From positions 62,001 through 126,000 of the forward strand of contig NZ_JAKRNE010000001.1 of assembly GCF_022347205.1 (NCBI RefSeq): a stretch of DNA of 64,000 nt. The letters run 5' to 3'. The translations under genes were made by a program, and so were the position numbers. Below are positions 35,438-43,565 of the stretch, piece after piece. Below the pieces are notes generated by a model. That model saw nothing but the letters and a program-made list of their open reading frames with translations. It was not told the DNA's origin and did not search any database. Source of the stretch: Corynebacterium sp. ACRPO (lineage in GTDB: Bacteria > Actinomycetota > Actinomycetes > Mycobacteriales > Mycobacteriaceae). Within the stretch, counting starts at the first letter, position 1; each line of letters starts with the position of its first letter.

Positions 35438-36601
35438 ATGTCGACCCCCATCGGTCTAGGAATCCCAGACGGCCCACCACCAGTCCTGCACCCGCGCCGC
35501 AAGACTCGTCAGCTGCAGGTGGGCCCGGTCGGCGTCGGCTCTGACTCACCCATCTCGGTGCAGTCAATGACCAATACCAAGACGCACGACATTAACGGCA
35601 CGCTGCAGCAGATCGCGCAGTTGACCGCTTCCGGCTGCGATATCGTGCGCGTGGCTTGCCCTAAGCCTGTTGATGCGGAGGCACTTCCGGCCATTGCCAA
35701 GAAGTCCCCGATCCCGGTTATTGCGGATATCCACTTCCAGCCTAAGTACATCTTCCAGGCCATCGACGCTGGCTGCGCCGCCATCCGCGTGAACCCGGGC
35801 AATATTCGCGAGTTTGACGGCCGCGTGAAGGAAGTTGCTAAGGCAGCCGGCGATGCCGGCATTCCCATTCGCATCGGCGTGAATGGTGGCTCCTTGGACA
35901 AGCGCCTGCTGGAAAAATACGGCAAGGCCACCCCGGAAGCACTCGTCGAGTCCGCTATCTGGGAGGCTGGCCTCTTTGAGGAGCACGGTTATGGCGATAT
36001 TGCTATTTCCGTTAAGCACTCCGATCCGGTTTTGATGGTGGAGGCCTACCGCCAGCTGGCGGAAAAGACTGATTACCCGCTGCACCTCGGCGTGACCGAG
36101 GCTGGTCCGAAGTTCATGGGCACCATCAAGTCTTCGGTGGCTTTCGGCGCACTGCTGGCAGAGGGCATCGGCGACACCATTCGCGTGTCCCTGTCCGCCC
36201 CGCCGGTGGAGGAAATCAAGGTGGGCGACCAGATTCTGCAGTCGCTCAACCTGCGCCCGCGCAAGCTGGAAATCGTCTCCTGCCCGTCCTGCGGCCGTGC
36301 CCAGGTGGACGTTTATAAGCTGGCGGAGGAAGTTACCGCCGGGTTGGATGGCATGGAGTTCCCGCTGCGCGTTGCCGTAATGGGTTGCGTTGTCAACGGC
36401 CCAGGCGAGGCCCGCGATGCTGATCTCGGCGTTGCCTCCGGCAATGGCAAGGGCCAGATCTTTGTTAAGGGCGAGGTCGTTCGCACCGTGCCGGAAGACA
36501 AGATCGTGGAAACCCTCATTGAAGAGGCCATGCGCATTGCCGATGAGCAGGGTATGGAAGCCGTGGAAGGCGCCAAGGCTGAGGTTCGCGTAACCCAGTA
36601 A
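35438..36601 (+). CDS. ispG: 4-hydroxy-3-methylbut-2-enyl diphosphate synthase
   Basis: 4Fe-4S enzyme of the MEP pathway that makes HMBPP from MEcPP. The 387 residues have [23 protein letters not shown] start (VQSMTNTKT), a TIM-barrel with [10 protein letters not shown] and RVNPGNI, and iron-sulfur Cys in SCPSCGR and [13 protein letters not shown] 35438 has a perfect AAGGAG 7 bp upstream; the frame extends to 35417. Terminated by a hairpin that also precedes the next promoter. Confidence 0.97.
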   Translation: MSTPIGLGIPDGPPPVLHPRRKTRQLQVGPVGVGSDSPISVQSMTNTKTHDINGTLQQIAQLTASGCDIVRVACPKPVDAEALPAIAKKSPIPVIADIHFQPKYIFQAIDAGCAAIRVNPGNIREFDGRVKEVAKAAGDAGIPIRIGVNGGSLDKRLLEKYGKATPEALVESAIWEAGLFEEHGYGDIAISVKHSDPVLMVEAYRQLAEKTDYPLHLGVTEAGPKFMGTIKSSVAFGALLAEGIGDTIRVSLSAPPVEEIKVGDQILQSLNLRPRKLEIVSCPSCGRAQVDVYKLAEEVTAGLDGMEFPLRVAVMGCVVNGPGEARDADLGVASGNGKGQIFVKGEVVRTVPEDKIVETLIEEAMRIADEQGMEAVEGAKAEVRVTQ

Positions 36602-36617
36602 TTTACCCACTTTGAGC

Positions 36618-36654
36618 AGACTGCCCCGCACTTCGGTGTGGGGCAGTCTTTTTT
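36618..36654 (+). terminator. ispG terminator
   Basis: AGACTGCCCC / GGGGCAGTCT with an inner GCACTTCGGTGT, then T6. Confidence 0.93.
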
Positions 36655-36668
36655 GGCGCTTGCGCTGC

Positions 36669-36674
36669 TAGAGT
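36669..36674 (+). promoter_or_regulatory. -10 hexamer TAGAGT, leaderless PBP mRNA
   Basis: GCTAGAGT ends 8 bp before ATG 36683. No ribosome-binding site is present. Confidence 0.55.
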
Positions 36675-36682
36675 GCCAAGAC

Positions 36683-38536
36683 ATGAAGAAGTTGGTCGCG
36701 CTGGTTGCAACTGTCACGCTCGCCTCCACCAGCGTGGTTGCCTGTACGCCGAAGCCGGTTTCTGCGGAACCGGTGGCGGAAGAATTCCTCCAGGGGATGG
36801 AGTCTCGGAATAATGACGGTTTAGCCGCGCTTACCGACGCCCCCTCCGACGCCACCTCCGCCCTCGATGCCACCTACTCCGGCCTGCAGGCCGAGGGACT
36901 CGACATTGAGCTTGAAGGCGTGGACCAAGATGAGAACCTCGCCACGGCCAACTACAAGGTCACCTGGGACCTGCCCAAGGAACGTACCTTGAGCTATGAC
37001 ACGCAGATGACGCTGACCAAGACTGAGGATGAGTGGACGGTGCGGTGGAAGCCGAGCCTTATTCACCCCGACCTGGGAGCAAATCAGCACCTGGAACTGC
37101 GCGCACTGGAAGCAGAGCGCGCCAGCGTGGTGTCTTCCAATGGAGTGGAATTGATGAGCCCGGGGCTGAACTACCGGCTGGTGGTAGATACCAGCTCGCT
37201 GGATGATGTGCGTCCCACCGCTTCCAAGATCAGCGGCGCACTAGCTGCCGCCCACCGCCAGGATGACTCCATTGCGGAGATGGATGCCAAGGATCTGGCC
37301 AAAAAGTTGGAGGATGCAGACGGCTCCTTTTCCGTCACTATGTTTACGGAGGATCAAGCCAAGGCTGTGCGCCCCAAGGTGGAAGGCATGGACGGCGTGC
37401 GCCTCAATGAAGAGCCGGCTCTGGTTACCCGCGACCGTGGCCTGGCACCCGATCTGATGTCGCGTGTGCGCTCCGCGGTCCAGGATGAGGTCGATGGCCA
37501 AACCGGCTGGTCCATTTCTGTGGTCAATGAAAATGGTGCGGCGCTCTCTGATGTGGAAAAGCACGACCCTGATGCGGCGCCGTCGATCAAGGTAGGTCTG
37601 GACTACGATGTGCAGCGTGCCGCGCAGGAGGCGGTCAATGAGCGCGCAGACTCCCAGGCCATGCTCGTAGCCATCCGTCCCTCCAATGGCGATATCTTGG
37701 CCGTCGCCCAAACCGAGAAGGCCGATGAAGATGGCGACGTAGCCCTCCAAGGTCAGTACCCTCCGGGCTCGGTGTTCAAGATTCTCACCGCGGCGGCCGG
37801 CGTAGAAAAGCAGGGGCTTAATACCGATACCATCGTTCCGTGCCCTGGCACCATGGATATCTTTGGCCGCGTGGTGACCAACTACAACGCTTTCGCCCTA
37901 GGCAGCGTTCCGCTCAGCCAAGCCTTTGCACAATCGTGCAACACTACTTTCGCGGATATCTCCACCAAGCTTAAGCCTGGTGAGTTGAAAGACATGGGAA
38001 AGAAGTTTGGCTTCGGCGTGGAATACGATATCCCAGGCCTTACTACCATTACCGGTTCCATTCCGGAGGGCAAAGAACCACTGGAGCGCACCGAATCCGG
38101 TTATGGTCAGGGCTATGACTTGGCAAGCCCTTTCGGCATGGCGCTGGTCTCTGCCACGGTAGCTAATGGCAAAACGCCAACACCTACGCTGATTGAAGGC
38201 CATGAGACAAAAGCCTCCGACAAGCCGCAGCAGATTTCCAAGCCCGTGCTGGACAATGTGCGCAGCATGATGCGCCAAGTGGTCACCAACGGCACCGCCC
38301 GCAGCATGGCGGCTGGCGGCACGATTTACGGCAAGACCGGTGAGGCCGAGATCAACGAAGGCTCGCACGCCTGGTTTACCGGTTACCGGGAAGAAGACGA
38401 TATTGCCTTTGCCACCCTCGTGGTCTTGGGCGGCGGCTCCGATGTCTCGGTCAATATCACTAGCAACTTCTTGCAGAAGGTCGATGACTACCGGTCCGGA
38501 CCGCACGAGGGTGCGGCTCCGCCGGCCGAAGGGTAG
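36683..38536 (+). CDS. Penicillin-binding lipoprotein (transpeptidase)
   Basis: A 617-residue cell-wall D,D-transpeptidase of class B type anchored as a lipoprotein: the signal ends in SVVAC (lipid Cys about 20). An NTF2-like MecA-N domain covers about 27-135, a dimerisation part about 145-310 and the transpeptidase about 320-600. The active Ser is in PGSVFKILT (SxxK), then QSCNTTF (SxN) and YGKTGEAE (KTG). All three motifs are intact. It lies between ispG and map as in C. glutamicum, where I recall a PBP at this place. The start fits a leaderless mRNA. Confidence 0.92.
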   Translation: MKKLVALVATVTLASTSVVACTPKPVSAEPVAEEFLQGMESRNNDGLAALTDAPSDATSALDATYSGLQAEGLDIELEGVDQDENLATANYKVTWDLPKERTLSYDTQMTLTKTEDEWTVRWKPSLIHPDLGANQHLELRALEAERASVVSSNGVELMSPGLNYRLVVDTSSLDDVRPTASKISGALAAAHRQDDSIAEMDAKDLAKKLEDADGSFSVTMFTEDQAKAVRPKVEGMDGVRLNEEPALVTRDRGLAPDLMSRVRSAVQDEVDGQTGWSISVVNENGAALSDVEKHDPDAAPSIKVGLDYDVQRAAQEAVNERADSQAMLVAIRPSNGDILAVAQTEKADEDGDVALQGQYPPGSVFKILTAAAGVEKQGLNTDTIVPCPGTMDIFGRVVTNYNAFALGSVPLSQAFAQSCNTTFADISTKLKPGELKDMGKKFGFGVEYDIPGLTTITGSIPEGKEPLERTESGYGQGYDLASPFGMALVSATVANGKTPTPTLIEGHETKASDKPQQISKPVLDNVRSMMRQVVTNGTARSMAAGGTIYGKTGEAEINEGSHAWFTGYREEDDIAFATLVVLGGGSDVSVNITSNFLQKVDDYRSGPHEGAAPPAEG

Positions 38537-38606
38537 ACGTAGACTCAGAGCTGGAGCTATGGCCCTGTCTTTTGACCCCGGCTGCTGCATTATGGGCGCA
38601 GAGGAC

Positions 38607-38612
38607 TACCAT
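38607..38612 (+). promoter_or_regulatory. -10 hexamer TACCAT, leaderless map mRNA
   Basis: GACTACCAT ends 8 bp before ATG 38621. Confidence 0.4.
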
Positions 38613-38620
38613 GGGAAACC

Positions 38621-39490
38621 ATGAGTAATCGAGGAAAGCTAAAGCCAGGCAAGCCCACTCCGATCCTCACCGTGCCGGAGAGCATCGAGCGCCCAGAGTA
38701 CGCGTGGAAGGACGAGGTGCAGGAGGGCATTGGCGAGCCCTACGTCCAGTCCCCAGAGGTTATTGAGAAGATGCGTGAGGCCTGCAAGATTGCGGCAAAC
38801 GCCCTCAAGGAGGCTGGCAAGGCCGTACAGCCGGGCGTGACCACTGATTATGTAGACCGCGTTGCGCACGAGTACATGTGCGACCACGGCGCTTACCCGT
38901 CCACGCTGGGCTACCGCGGCTTCCCCAAGTCCAGCTGTGTATCCCTCAATGAGATTGTTTGCCACGGCATTCCGGATACCACGGTGATTGAGGATGGCGA
39001 CATCGTCAATATCGATATCACCGCTTATAAGAATGGCGTCCACGGGGATAATAACGCCACCTTCCTCGCCGGTAATGTCTCCGAGGAACACCGCCTGCTG
39101 GTAGAGCGCACCAAGGAGGCCACGATGCGCGGCATCAAGGCCGCAAAGCCCGGCCGTGAGATCAACGTCATCGGCCGCGTTATTGAGTCTTATGCCAAGC
39201 GCTTTGGCTACAACGTCGTGCGCGATTTCACCGGCCATGGCGTCGGCCCAACCTTCCACAACGGTCTTGTTGTCCTTCACCATGACTCGACCGTGTACCG
39301 CGATATCCTTGAGCCTGGCATGACCCTCACTGTTGAGCCGATGATTAACCTCGGCTCCTTGGACTATGAAATTTGGGATGATGACTGGACCGTCCAAAAC
39401 ACCGACGGCAAGTTCACCGCTCAGTTTGAGCACACCCTCGTCATCACCGAAGATGGCAATGAAATCCTTACCATTTCAGATGAGGACTAG
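38621..39490 (+). CDS. map: Methionine aminopeptidase, type I
   Basis: Removes the N-terminal Met from new proteins. A 289-residue enzyme with an N-terminal extension of about 40 residues that has PxxPxP-like sequence ([18 protein letters not shown]), as in the mycobacterial MetAP1c type. Metal ligands: [10 protein letters not shown] (Asp), VHGDNNATF (Asp), GHGVGPTFH (His), TVEPMI (Glu) and QFEHTLVIT (Glu). The His in [10 protein letters not shown] is also present. It has a terminator downstream. Confidence 0.95.
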   Translation: MSNRGKLKPGKPTPILTVPESIERPEYAWKDEVQEGIGEPYVQSPEVIEKMREACKIAANALKEAGKAVQPGVTTDYVDRVAHEYMCDHGAYPSTLGYRGFPKSSCVSLNEIVCHGIPDTTVIEDGDIVNIDITAYKNGVHGDNNATFLAGNVSEEHRLLVERTKEATMRGIKAAKPGREINVIGRVIESYAKRFGYNVVRDFTGHGVGPTFHNGLVVLHHDSTVYRDILEPGMTLTVEPMINLGSLDYEIWDDDWTVQNTDGKFTAQFEHTLVITEDGNEILTISDED

Positions 39491-39512
39491 TACTTAGTCT
39501 CAGAACAAACTG

Positions 39513-39560
39513 AAGGTCGCCTCCATTTCCAGAGAAGGGGAGTGGGGGCGGCCTTTGTTT
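39513..39560 (+). terminator. map terminator
   Basis: A 12-bp stem (AAGGTCGCCTCC with GGGGGCGGCCTT, two G-U pairs) and a 23-nt loop, followed by TGTTTT. Confidence 0.75.
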
Positions 39561-39609
39561 TGCCGACGTCCCACGGAGCCGTTGGCAATATTGGAGTGGC
39601 TTCGCATAG

Positions 39610-39645
39610 CAAAAGGGGCCTCGTTCTTAGTAGAACGAGGCCCCG
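39610..39645 (-). terminator. Terminator after the small secreted-protein gene
   Basis: A 13-bp perfect stem (GGGGCCTCGTTCT) with a 4-nt loop, and TTTT on the minus strand. It ends the gene at 39686-40084. Confidence 0.9.
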
Positions 39646-39685
39646 AGCAAGCCCTAGCTATCTAGAGCCAATCTGCGGCTAATAA

Positions 39686-40084
39686 TTAGCGACGGAAGAT
39701 TGGGTCCAGGATGTGCTGCGGGATGATGCCGTTGTAAACAGCGTAGTTGTAAGCGCCGATGATTGCGCCGATAACGGAGGTGATGCCCAGTGCGGTAGCA
39801 CCCTTCTTCCAATCGGAAGCCCACTCCGGGATGTTTTCGGAGGTTTCCTTGCCGAACATGTCCTCGCCGGTGACCTGGTGTTCAGGCTTAACTACAGGCT
39901 TGCCGTCCTCACCTTCGGACCATGCTCCCTTCTTCTTACCCAGCTGGGTCAGGGAGCTGGAGGAGGAAGAGGAGGTGGTGTTCTCGTTGGTGGAGGAAGT
40001 CTCTGCAGAAGCAACGGCGGTGCCGCCGAAGGCTACGGTGACAGCGGTTGCAGCGGCAACAGCTGCAGTGCGGAAGTTACGCAT
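39686..40084 (-). CDS. Small secreted protein A (paralogue pair)
   Basis: A 132-residue protein that I do not recognise. The signal peptide is MRNFRTAAVAAATAVTVAFG with cleavage likely after AVASA (about 27). A Ser/Thr-rich linker (about 29-46, eight Ser in a row at one point) and a polar middle with PVVKPEHQVTGEDMFGK follow. The C-terminal 50 residues have PEWASDWKKGATALG and a hydrophobic IGAIIGAYNYAVYNG, like protein B upstream. The ribosome-binding site AAAGG is 11 bp before ATG. It lies 48 bp after gene B and is probably in the same transcript. Confidence 0.8.
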   Translation of the reverse strand: MRNFRTAAVAAATAVTVAFGGTAVASAETSSTNENTTSSSSSSSLTQLGKKKGAWSEGEDGKPVVKPEHQVTGEDMFGKETSENIPEWASDWKKGATALGITSVIGAIIGAYNYAVYNGIIPQHILDPIFRR

Positions 40085-40132
40085 TGTGAAAATTACCTTT
40101 CGGAAGTTTTGATTGAGCCGTGTGACTGTTGC

Positions 40133-40525
40133 TTAGAAGGAAGGGCCGTGTACGAAGAAGTTGTATACAGGGCCGATGATGCCGCCGAGCAGGGCGCCGA
40201 GGCCTGCTACAACGGTTGCACCGTAGAAGACCTTTGCCCATGCTGGCTGGCCGGAGAAGTCCTTGGAAGAACCAAAGATGCCAACGGCGTTAGCTGCCTG
40301 GTCGCCCTCGAGCTTGTGGCCAAGCTTGGAGGACAGGGAAGGGGTGTAGTCCTCTGGAGTCTGGTCCTCGGCCTGGCCTTTACCAGTCTTGGAAGGGTTA
40401 GCCTGCTCTACGGTGACGTTGTTGCCGTTCTGGTTGACGGTCTCGCCAGCGGAGGCAACGGTGGTGCCGCCGAAAGCAACGGCGAGAGCGGTTGCGCCAG
40501 CGATTGCTGCATTGCGGATACGCAT
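40133..40525 (-). CDS. Small secreted protein B (paralogue pair)
   Basis: A 130-residue relative of protein A. Its signal peptide (MRIRNAAIAGATALAVAFG, cleavage near VASAG) matches A closely. An Asn/Gln-rich polar middle follows. The C-terminus shares the plan FG...PAWAKVFYGATVV and GALLGGIIGPVYNFFVHG. The shared C-terminal hydrophobic segment may insert in or bind an envelope layer. ATG 40525 has AAGGA 8 bp upstream; the frame reaches 40594 without support. Function unknown; a corynebacterial envelope protein is my inference. Confidence 0.82.
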   Translation of the reverse strand: MRIRNAAIAGATALAVAFGGTTVASAGETVNQNGNNVTVEQANPSKTGKGQAEDQTPEDYTPSLSSKLGHKLEGDQAANAVGIFGSSKDFSGQPAWAKVFYGATVVAGLGALLGGIIGPVYNFFVHGPSF

Positions 40526-40581
40526 ATCAAAATTCCTTAAAAGTCGTACTTGCAAGGCTTCCGCACTGGGAAACCAAAGTG

Positions 40582-40609
40582 TTATTGAATACACAGGCGG
40601 TATTCATAA
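40582..40609 (-). repeat. Inverted repeat 1 in the gene B leader
   Basis: TTAT-T-GAATAC, 7-nt loop, GTATTCATAA: 10-bp arms with one bulged T. It lies 57 bp from the gene B start. Confidence 0.65.
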
Positions 40610-40627
40610 ACACGCGGTAGCCGTGTT
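40609..40627 (-). repeat. Inverted repeat 2 in the gene B leader
   Basis: AACACG, 7-nt loop, CGTGTT, touching inverted repeat 1. Confidence 0.5.
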
Positions 40628-40632
40628 CGTAT

Positions 40633-40644
40633 CGGCTCGAGCCG
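40633..40644. repeat. 12-bp perfect palindrome
   Basis: CGGCTCGAGCCG, 6 bp from inverted repeat 2; possible operator for the gene B promoter. Confidence 0.5.
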
Positions 40645-40841
40645 GTGTCCCAAGTGAATTTAGTAAAACTCCCGTCCTTTTGCACGTCAAAGACCGGAAT
40701 TTCAGCGATTAAATTAATTTGGGCCCCTTTATGGTGGTGAATTTCCTGAAATTGTGAATGGGACTTCCTTGGCGTGAAGTGGGAAAACGTCCTAAACCCT
40801 GGGAAGAAACTGGAGGAGTGTGAGAAGGATCACGTAACAGT

Positions 40842-42245
40842 TCACTTATTCCACTCCAGTCCCAAAAGGGTATTTTCCACTACTTCTGGCAGCGCAGGGT
40901 GGATCCAATATTGGTTGCGAGTGAATTCCCGCATGTCCAACTTGTAGGCCATCGCGGTAATCAATTGCTGGATCAAGGTTGAGGCCTGCGGGCCCATCAG
41001 GTGCGCGCCGAGAAGCTGCCCAGTGGAGCGGTCTGCTACCAGCTTGCAGATTCCGGTGTGATCTTCCATAGCCCAGCCGTAGGCAACGTCGCCAAAGTTC
41101 TGTACCTTGACGGTGACGTCGAAGCCCTTCTGTTGCGCCTGCTTCTCAGTTAGGCCCACTGTGGCGATTTGTGGGTGGGTAAAGATGGCGGCGGGGACAT
41201 TGTCGTGGGGCAGTGGGCGGAGATCTTCTGGGTGGAGCAGGTTATGCTGCACTGCGCGTGTCTCCGCATTGGCTACGTGCTTGAGCATATATGGAGAAGA
41301 GACATCGCCGAGCGCCCAAACACCCTCGGCGGTGGTGCGGCCGAACTCGTCGGTGCTCACGCGGGCGTCGGCAAGCAGTTCAATGCCCGCCTTGTCCAGA
41401 TCCATCTGATCGCCGTTTGGGGTGCGCCCAGTAGCAACCAGAATCGCTTCTGCTTCCACGGACTCACCATTGTCGAGCTCCAACCGCACGCCCGTGTCAG
41501 TTTCCTCGAGCTTGGTGCCATTGGCTATGCGCACGTCGAAGCGATCGCGAGCAATCTGGTTGAAGCGGCTAGATAGGTCATCATCCAGGTGGCGTAGCAA
41601 GGTCTCGGAGCGATTGACCACGGTGACCTTGGTGCCGAGGCCGTCAAAGACATGAGCAAACTCCATGGCGATATAGCCACCGCCTACCACGATGAGGCTT
41701 TCTGGCTGGTGGTCCATGCGCATGATGTCTTCATTGGTGTAGTACTTCACGCCCGAGTTGGCATAGACCTCCGGAATGACCGGACGGGAGCCGGCGGCAA
41801 TGACGATCTGGTCGCCGCTGATGACATGCTCGCCGGTCTGAATGGTCTTCGGGCCGACGAAACGGGCGTGCTCATCAAACACGGTAATGTTCGGGGTTTC
41901 TTCGCCGCGACGGTACTGTTCGCCGCCCTGGGCAATCTGGTCGATGCGGTTGGTAAAGACCCGGTCCACGATGGAATCCCAATCCACGCTAGTGACCTGA
42001 GCATCAAGGCCGAGCCGGCCGGCCTCGCGCGCCGCTAGGGCAATATCGGCGGCGTAGACATACATCTTGGTGGGAATGCAGCCTACGTTGAGGCAGGTCC
42101 CGCCAAAGGTGCCCTTTTCAATGATGGCGATTTTCCGGTCATCAAAATCCGGGCTAGGGATGGAGTTTCCGGAGCCAGTGCCGATGATGATGAGGTCGAA
42201 ATGTTCCTCGGCAGCGGGCGTGTGGGACTGGTGTGAAGTAGTCAC
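40842..42245 (-). CDS. mtr: Mycothione reductase
   Basis: NADPH-dependent flavoenzyme that reduces mycothiol disulfide, keeping the main actinobacterial thiol reduced. The 467 residues have FAD-binding DLIIIGTGSGN (about 17-27), redox Cys51 and Cys56 in GGTCLNVGCIPTK, NAD(P) site VVGGGYIAMEFAHVF and C-terminal HPALPEVVEN, which holds the active-site base (usually HPTLPE). GTG start with AAGGA 7 bp upstream. Mqo is nearby on the other strand, as in C. glutamicum. The general family is sure; mycothione specificity rests on similarity and lineage. Confidence 0.92.
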   Translation of the reverse strand: MTTSHQSHTPAAEEHFDLIIIGTGSGNSIPSPDFDDRKIAIIEKGTFGGTCLNVGCIPTKMYVYAADIALAAREAGRLGLDAQVTSVDWDSIVDRVFTNRIDQIAQGGEQYRRGEETPNITVFDEHARFVGPKTIQTGEHVISGDQIVIAAGSRPVIPEVYANSGVKYYTNEDIMRMDHQPESLIVVGGGYIAMEFAHVFDGLGTKVTVVNRSETLLRHLDDDLSSRFNQIARDRFDVRIANGTKLEETDTGVRLELDNGESVEAEAILVATGRTPNGDQMDLDKAGIELLADARVSTDEFGRTTAEGVWALGDVSSPYMLKHVANAETRAVQHNLLHPEDLRPLPHDNVPAAIFTHPQIATVGLTEKQAQQKGFDVTVKVQNFGDVAYGWAMEDHTGICKLVADRSTGQLLGAHLMGPQASTLIQQLITAMAYKLDMREFTRNQYWIHPALPEVVENTLLGLEWNK

Positions 42246-42272
42246 GTTTATTCCTTATATATAGGGGCTTAA

Positions 42273-43301
42273 TTACTGAGTAGATTGTGGGGTTTCTAGG
42301 ACGGTGAGCAGCCACTTGTCACAGGCGTCAAAAGCTTCTTGGAGCGGGTCCGGAAGCGATAGGAACACATCGTGCCTAGCCCCCTTGATGGGATGCAAGG
42401 TGTAGTGGGCACTAAGTTCCTTTGCCCAGCGCCGCGTTTGCGCAACGTCGATGATGACATCTGCGTGGTTCACGCTGTCGGAGTAAGGCTGACCCAATTG
42501 GGTGCGAGTGGACTGCAGCGTCAAGATGGGGACACCGGCATCAACGCGGCCGCTGTGAATAGCATCAAAGCCGTGGAATACCGCGGCTATCCAACCGACA
42601 TATTTCTTATGGCCCGCCAGTGGCTTAAAGCGGAGGTCAAAATTCCATTCGCCGTAGAAATCCTTATGCACGGACTCGCCGTAAGCAGTGAGGTTGCCAC
42701 CAGGCAGGGGAGTCATGGGGGCGATGCGGCCCAATGTGTAGAGCAGCGGCTTGAGGGGAGTGAGGACCTGGCCGGGCACGCCCATCATGTCCAGCCATGG
42801 ACTATTAAGGATGAGGCCCGCCAAGCGTTGGTGGCGTTCTTGGTCGGTTCGGCGCAGATGATCCATCCACAGCGGGGCGATCAAGCCACCGGTGGAGTGG
42901 GCGATGAAGATGACTTCATCATTGGGGATCGCATCAAGAGCGGCGGTGAGGTCTGTAAAGTACAGCGCCAGGTCCGAAGCATAGTGCCACGACTGGCCCG
43001 AGCGGCGCGAGCGGCCGCACTTGCGCAGATCGATGGCATAAAAGTCATAACCCTCGGCGGCAAAGTGCTCGGCTACGTGGGTGTGGAAGAAATAATCGGT
43101 CATGCCGTGTAGCCACACCAGTGCCGGGCGAGACGGGGCGGCTGACTCACGTGCAGTATCGCCCGCATGCTCCGGCGCGTAGTGCACCAGGGTGGTGACC
43201 ACGTCGCCCTCGCCATCGGGGTCTGTACCCAAGTCAATGGTGGCAGCTTCATAGTCAGGGCCAAGCTTGTCTGGGCCCCATACCGGGGAGTGTGTAACCA
43301 T
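42273..43301 (-). CDS. Alpha/beta hydrolase (serine aminopeptidase-like)
   Basis: A 342-residue hydrolase of the S33/monoacylglycerol lipase-like group: LVWLHGMTDYFFHTHVA (oxyanion region, LVWLHGM), the nucleophile Ser in FIAHSTGGLIAPLW (about 135), and His in KGARHDVFLS near the C-terminus; an Asp in the DAGVPILTLQS area or in NHADVIID completes the triad. There is no signal peptide, so it is cytoplasmic. The substrate is unknown, perhaps a lysophospholipid or acylglycerol. It sits 27 bp before mtr on the same strand and may be co-transcribed. The start fits a leaderless mRNA. Confidence 0.85.
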   Translation of the reverse strand: MVTHSPVWGPDKLGPDYEAATIDLGTDPDGEGDVVTTLVHYAPEHAGDTARESAAPSRPALVWLHGMTDYFFHTHVAEHFAAEGYDFYAIDLRKCGRSRRSGQSWHYASDLALYFTDLTAALDAIPNDEVIFIAHSTGGLIAPLWMDHLRRTDQERHQRLAGLILNSPWLDMMGVPGQVLTPLKPLLYTLGRIAPMTPLPGGNLTAYGESVHKDFYGEWNFDLRFKPLAGHKKYVGWIAAVFHGFDAIHSGRVDAGVPILTLQSTRTQLGQPYSDSVNHADVIIDVAQTRRWAKELSAHYTLHPIKGARHDVFLSLPDPLQEAFDACDKWLLTVLETPQSTQ

Positions 43302-43307
43302 GCCTCG

Positions 43308-43313
43308 ATTCTA
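43308..43313 (-). promoter_or_regulatory. -10 hexamer TAGAAT, leaderless hydrolase mRNA
   Basis: CCTAGAAT on the minus strand ends 6 bp before ATG 43301. It is one of the closest matches to the -10 consensus here. Confidence 0.6.
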
Positions 43314-43426
43314 GGTGCAACGAAGAATTTATGGTGCTGCCGGTGGGGTGTAAATAGTGGGGGCGGAAATTCCCACATTTTCGCCACTGGTCTGGGGGAG
43401 AAATCCCAAATTGGATGAGAAAAGCG

Positions 43427-43432
43427 TAGAGT
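43427..43432 (+). promoter_or_regulatory. -10-like hexamer TAGAGT before mqo
   Basis: GCGTAGAGT lies about 135 bp before GTG 43566 and would give an mqo leader of about 125 nt. The leader shows no clear hairpin. The -35 is not clear. Confidence 0.35.
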
Positions 43433-43565
43433 AAGGCCTTAATGCGTGACGCACTGCCAGGTTGTCATAGTGCAGCGATGGTGGCGCGGGGCGCTAAGCG
43501 CTAAAAATCAAGGCGTAGACCGCGCCGATGGATATCTATTTTCAATTCGAAGAGGTAATAACACA

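Larger units (their letters stand above)
40526..40841. other. 316-bp region with three palindromes upstream of gene B
   Basis: Lies between mtr and gene B, both on the minus strand. No gene seen. Its near part holds three palindromes at 40582-40644. The far part (40690-40760) is AT-rich. No promoter could be placed with certainty, but gene B needs one here, or read-through from mtr. Confidence 0.5.
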
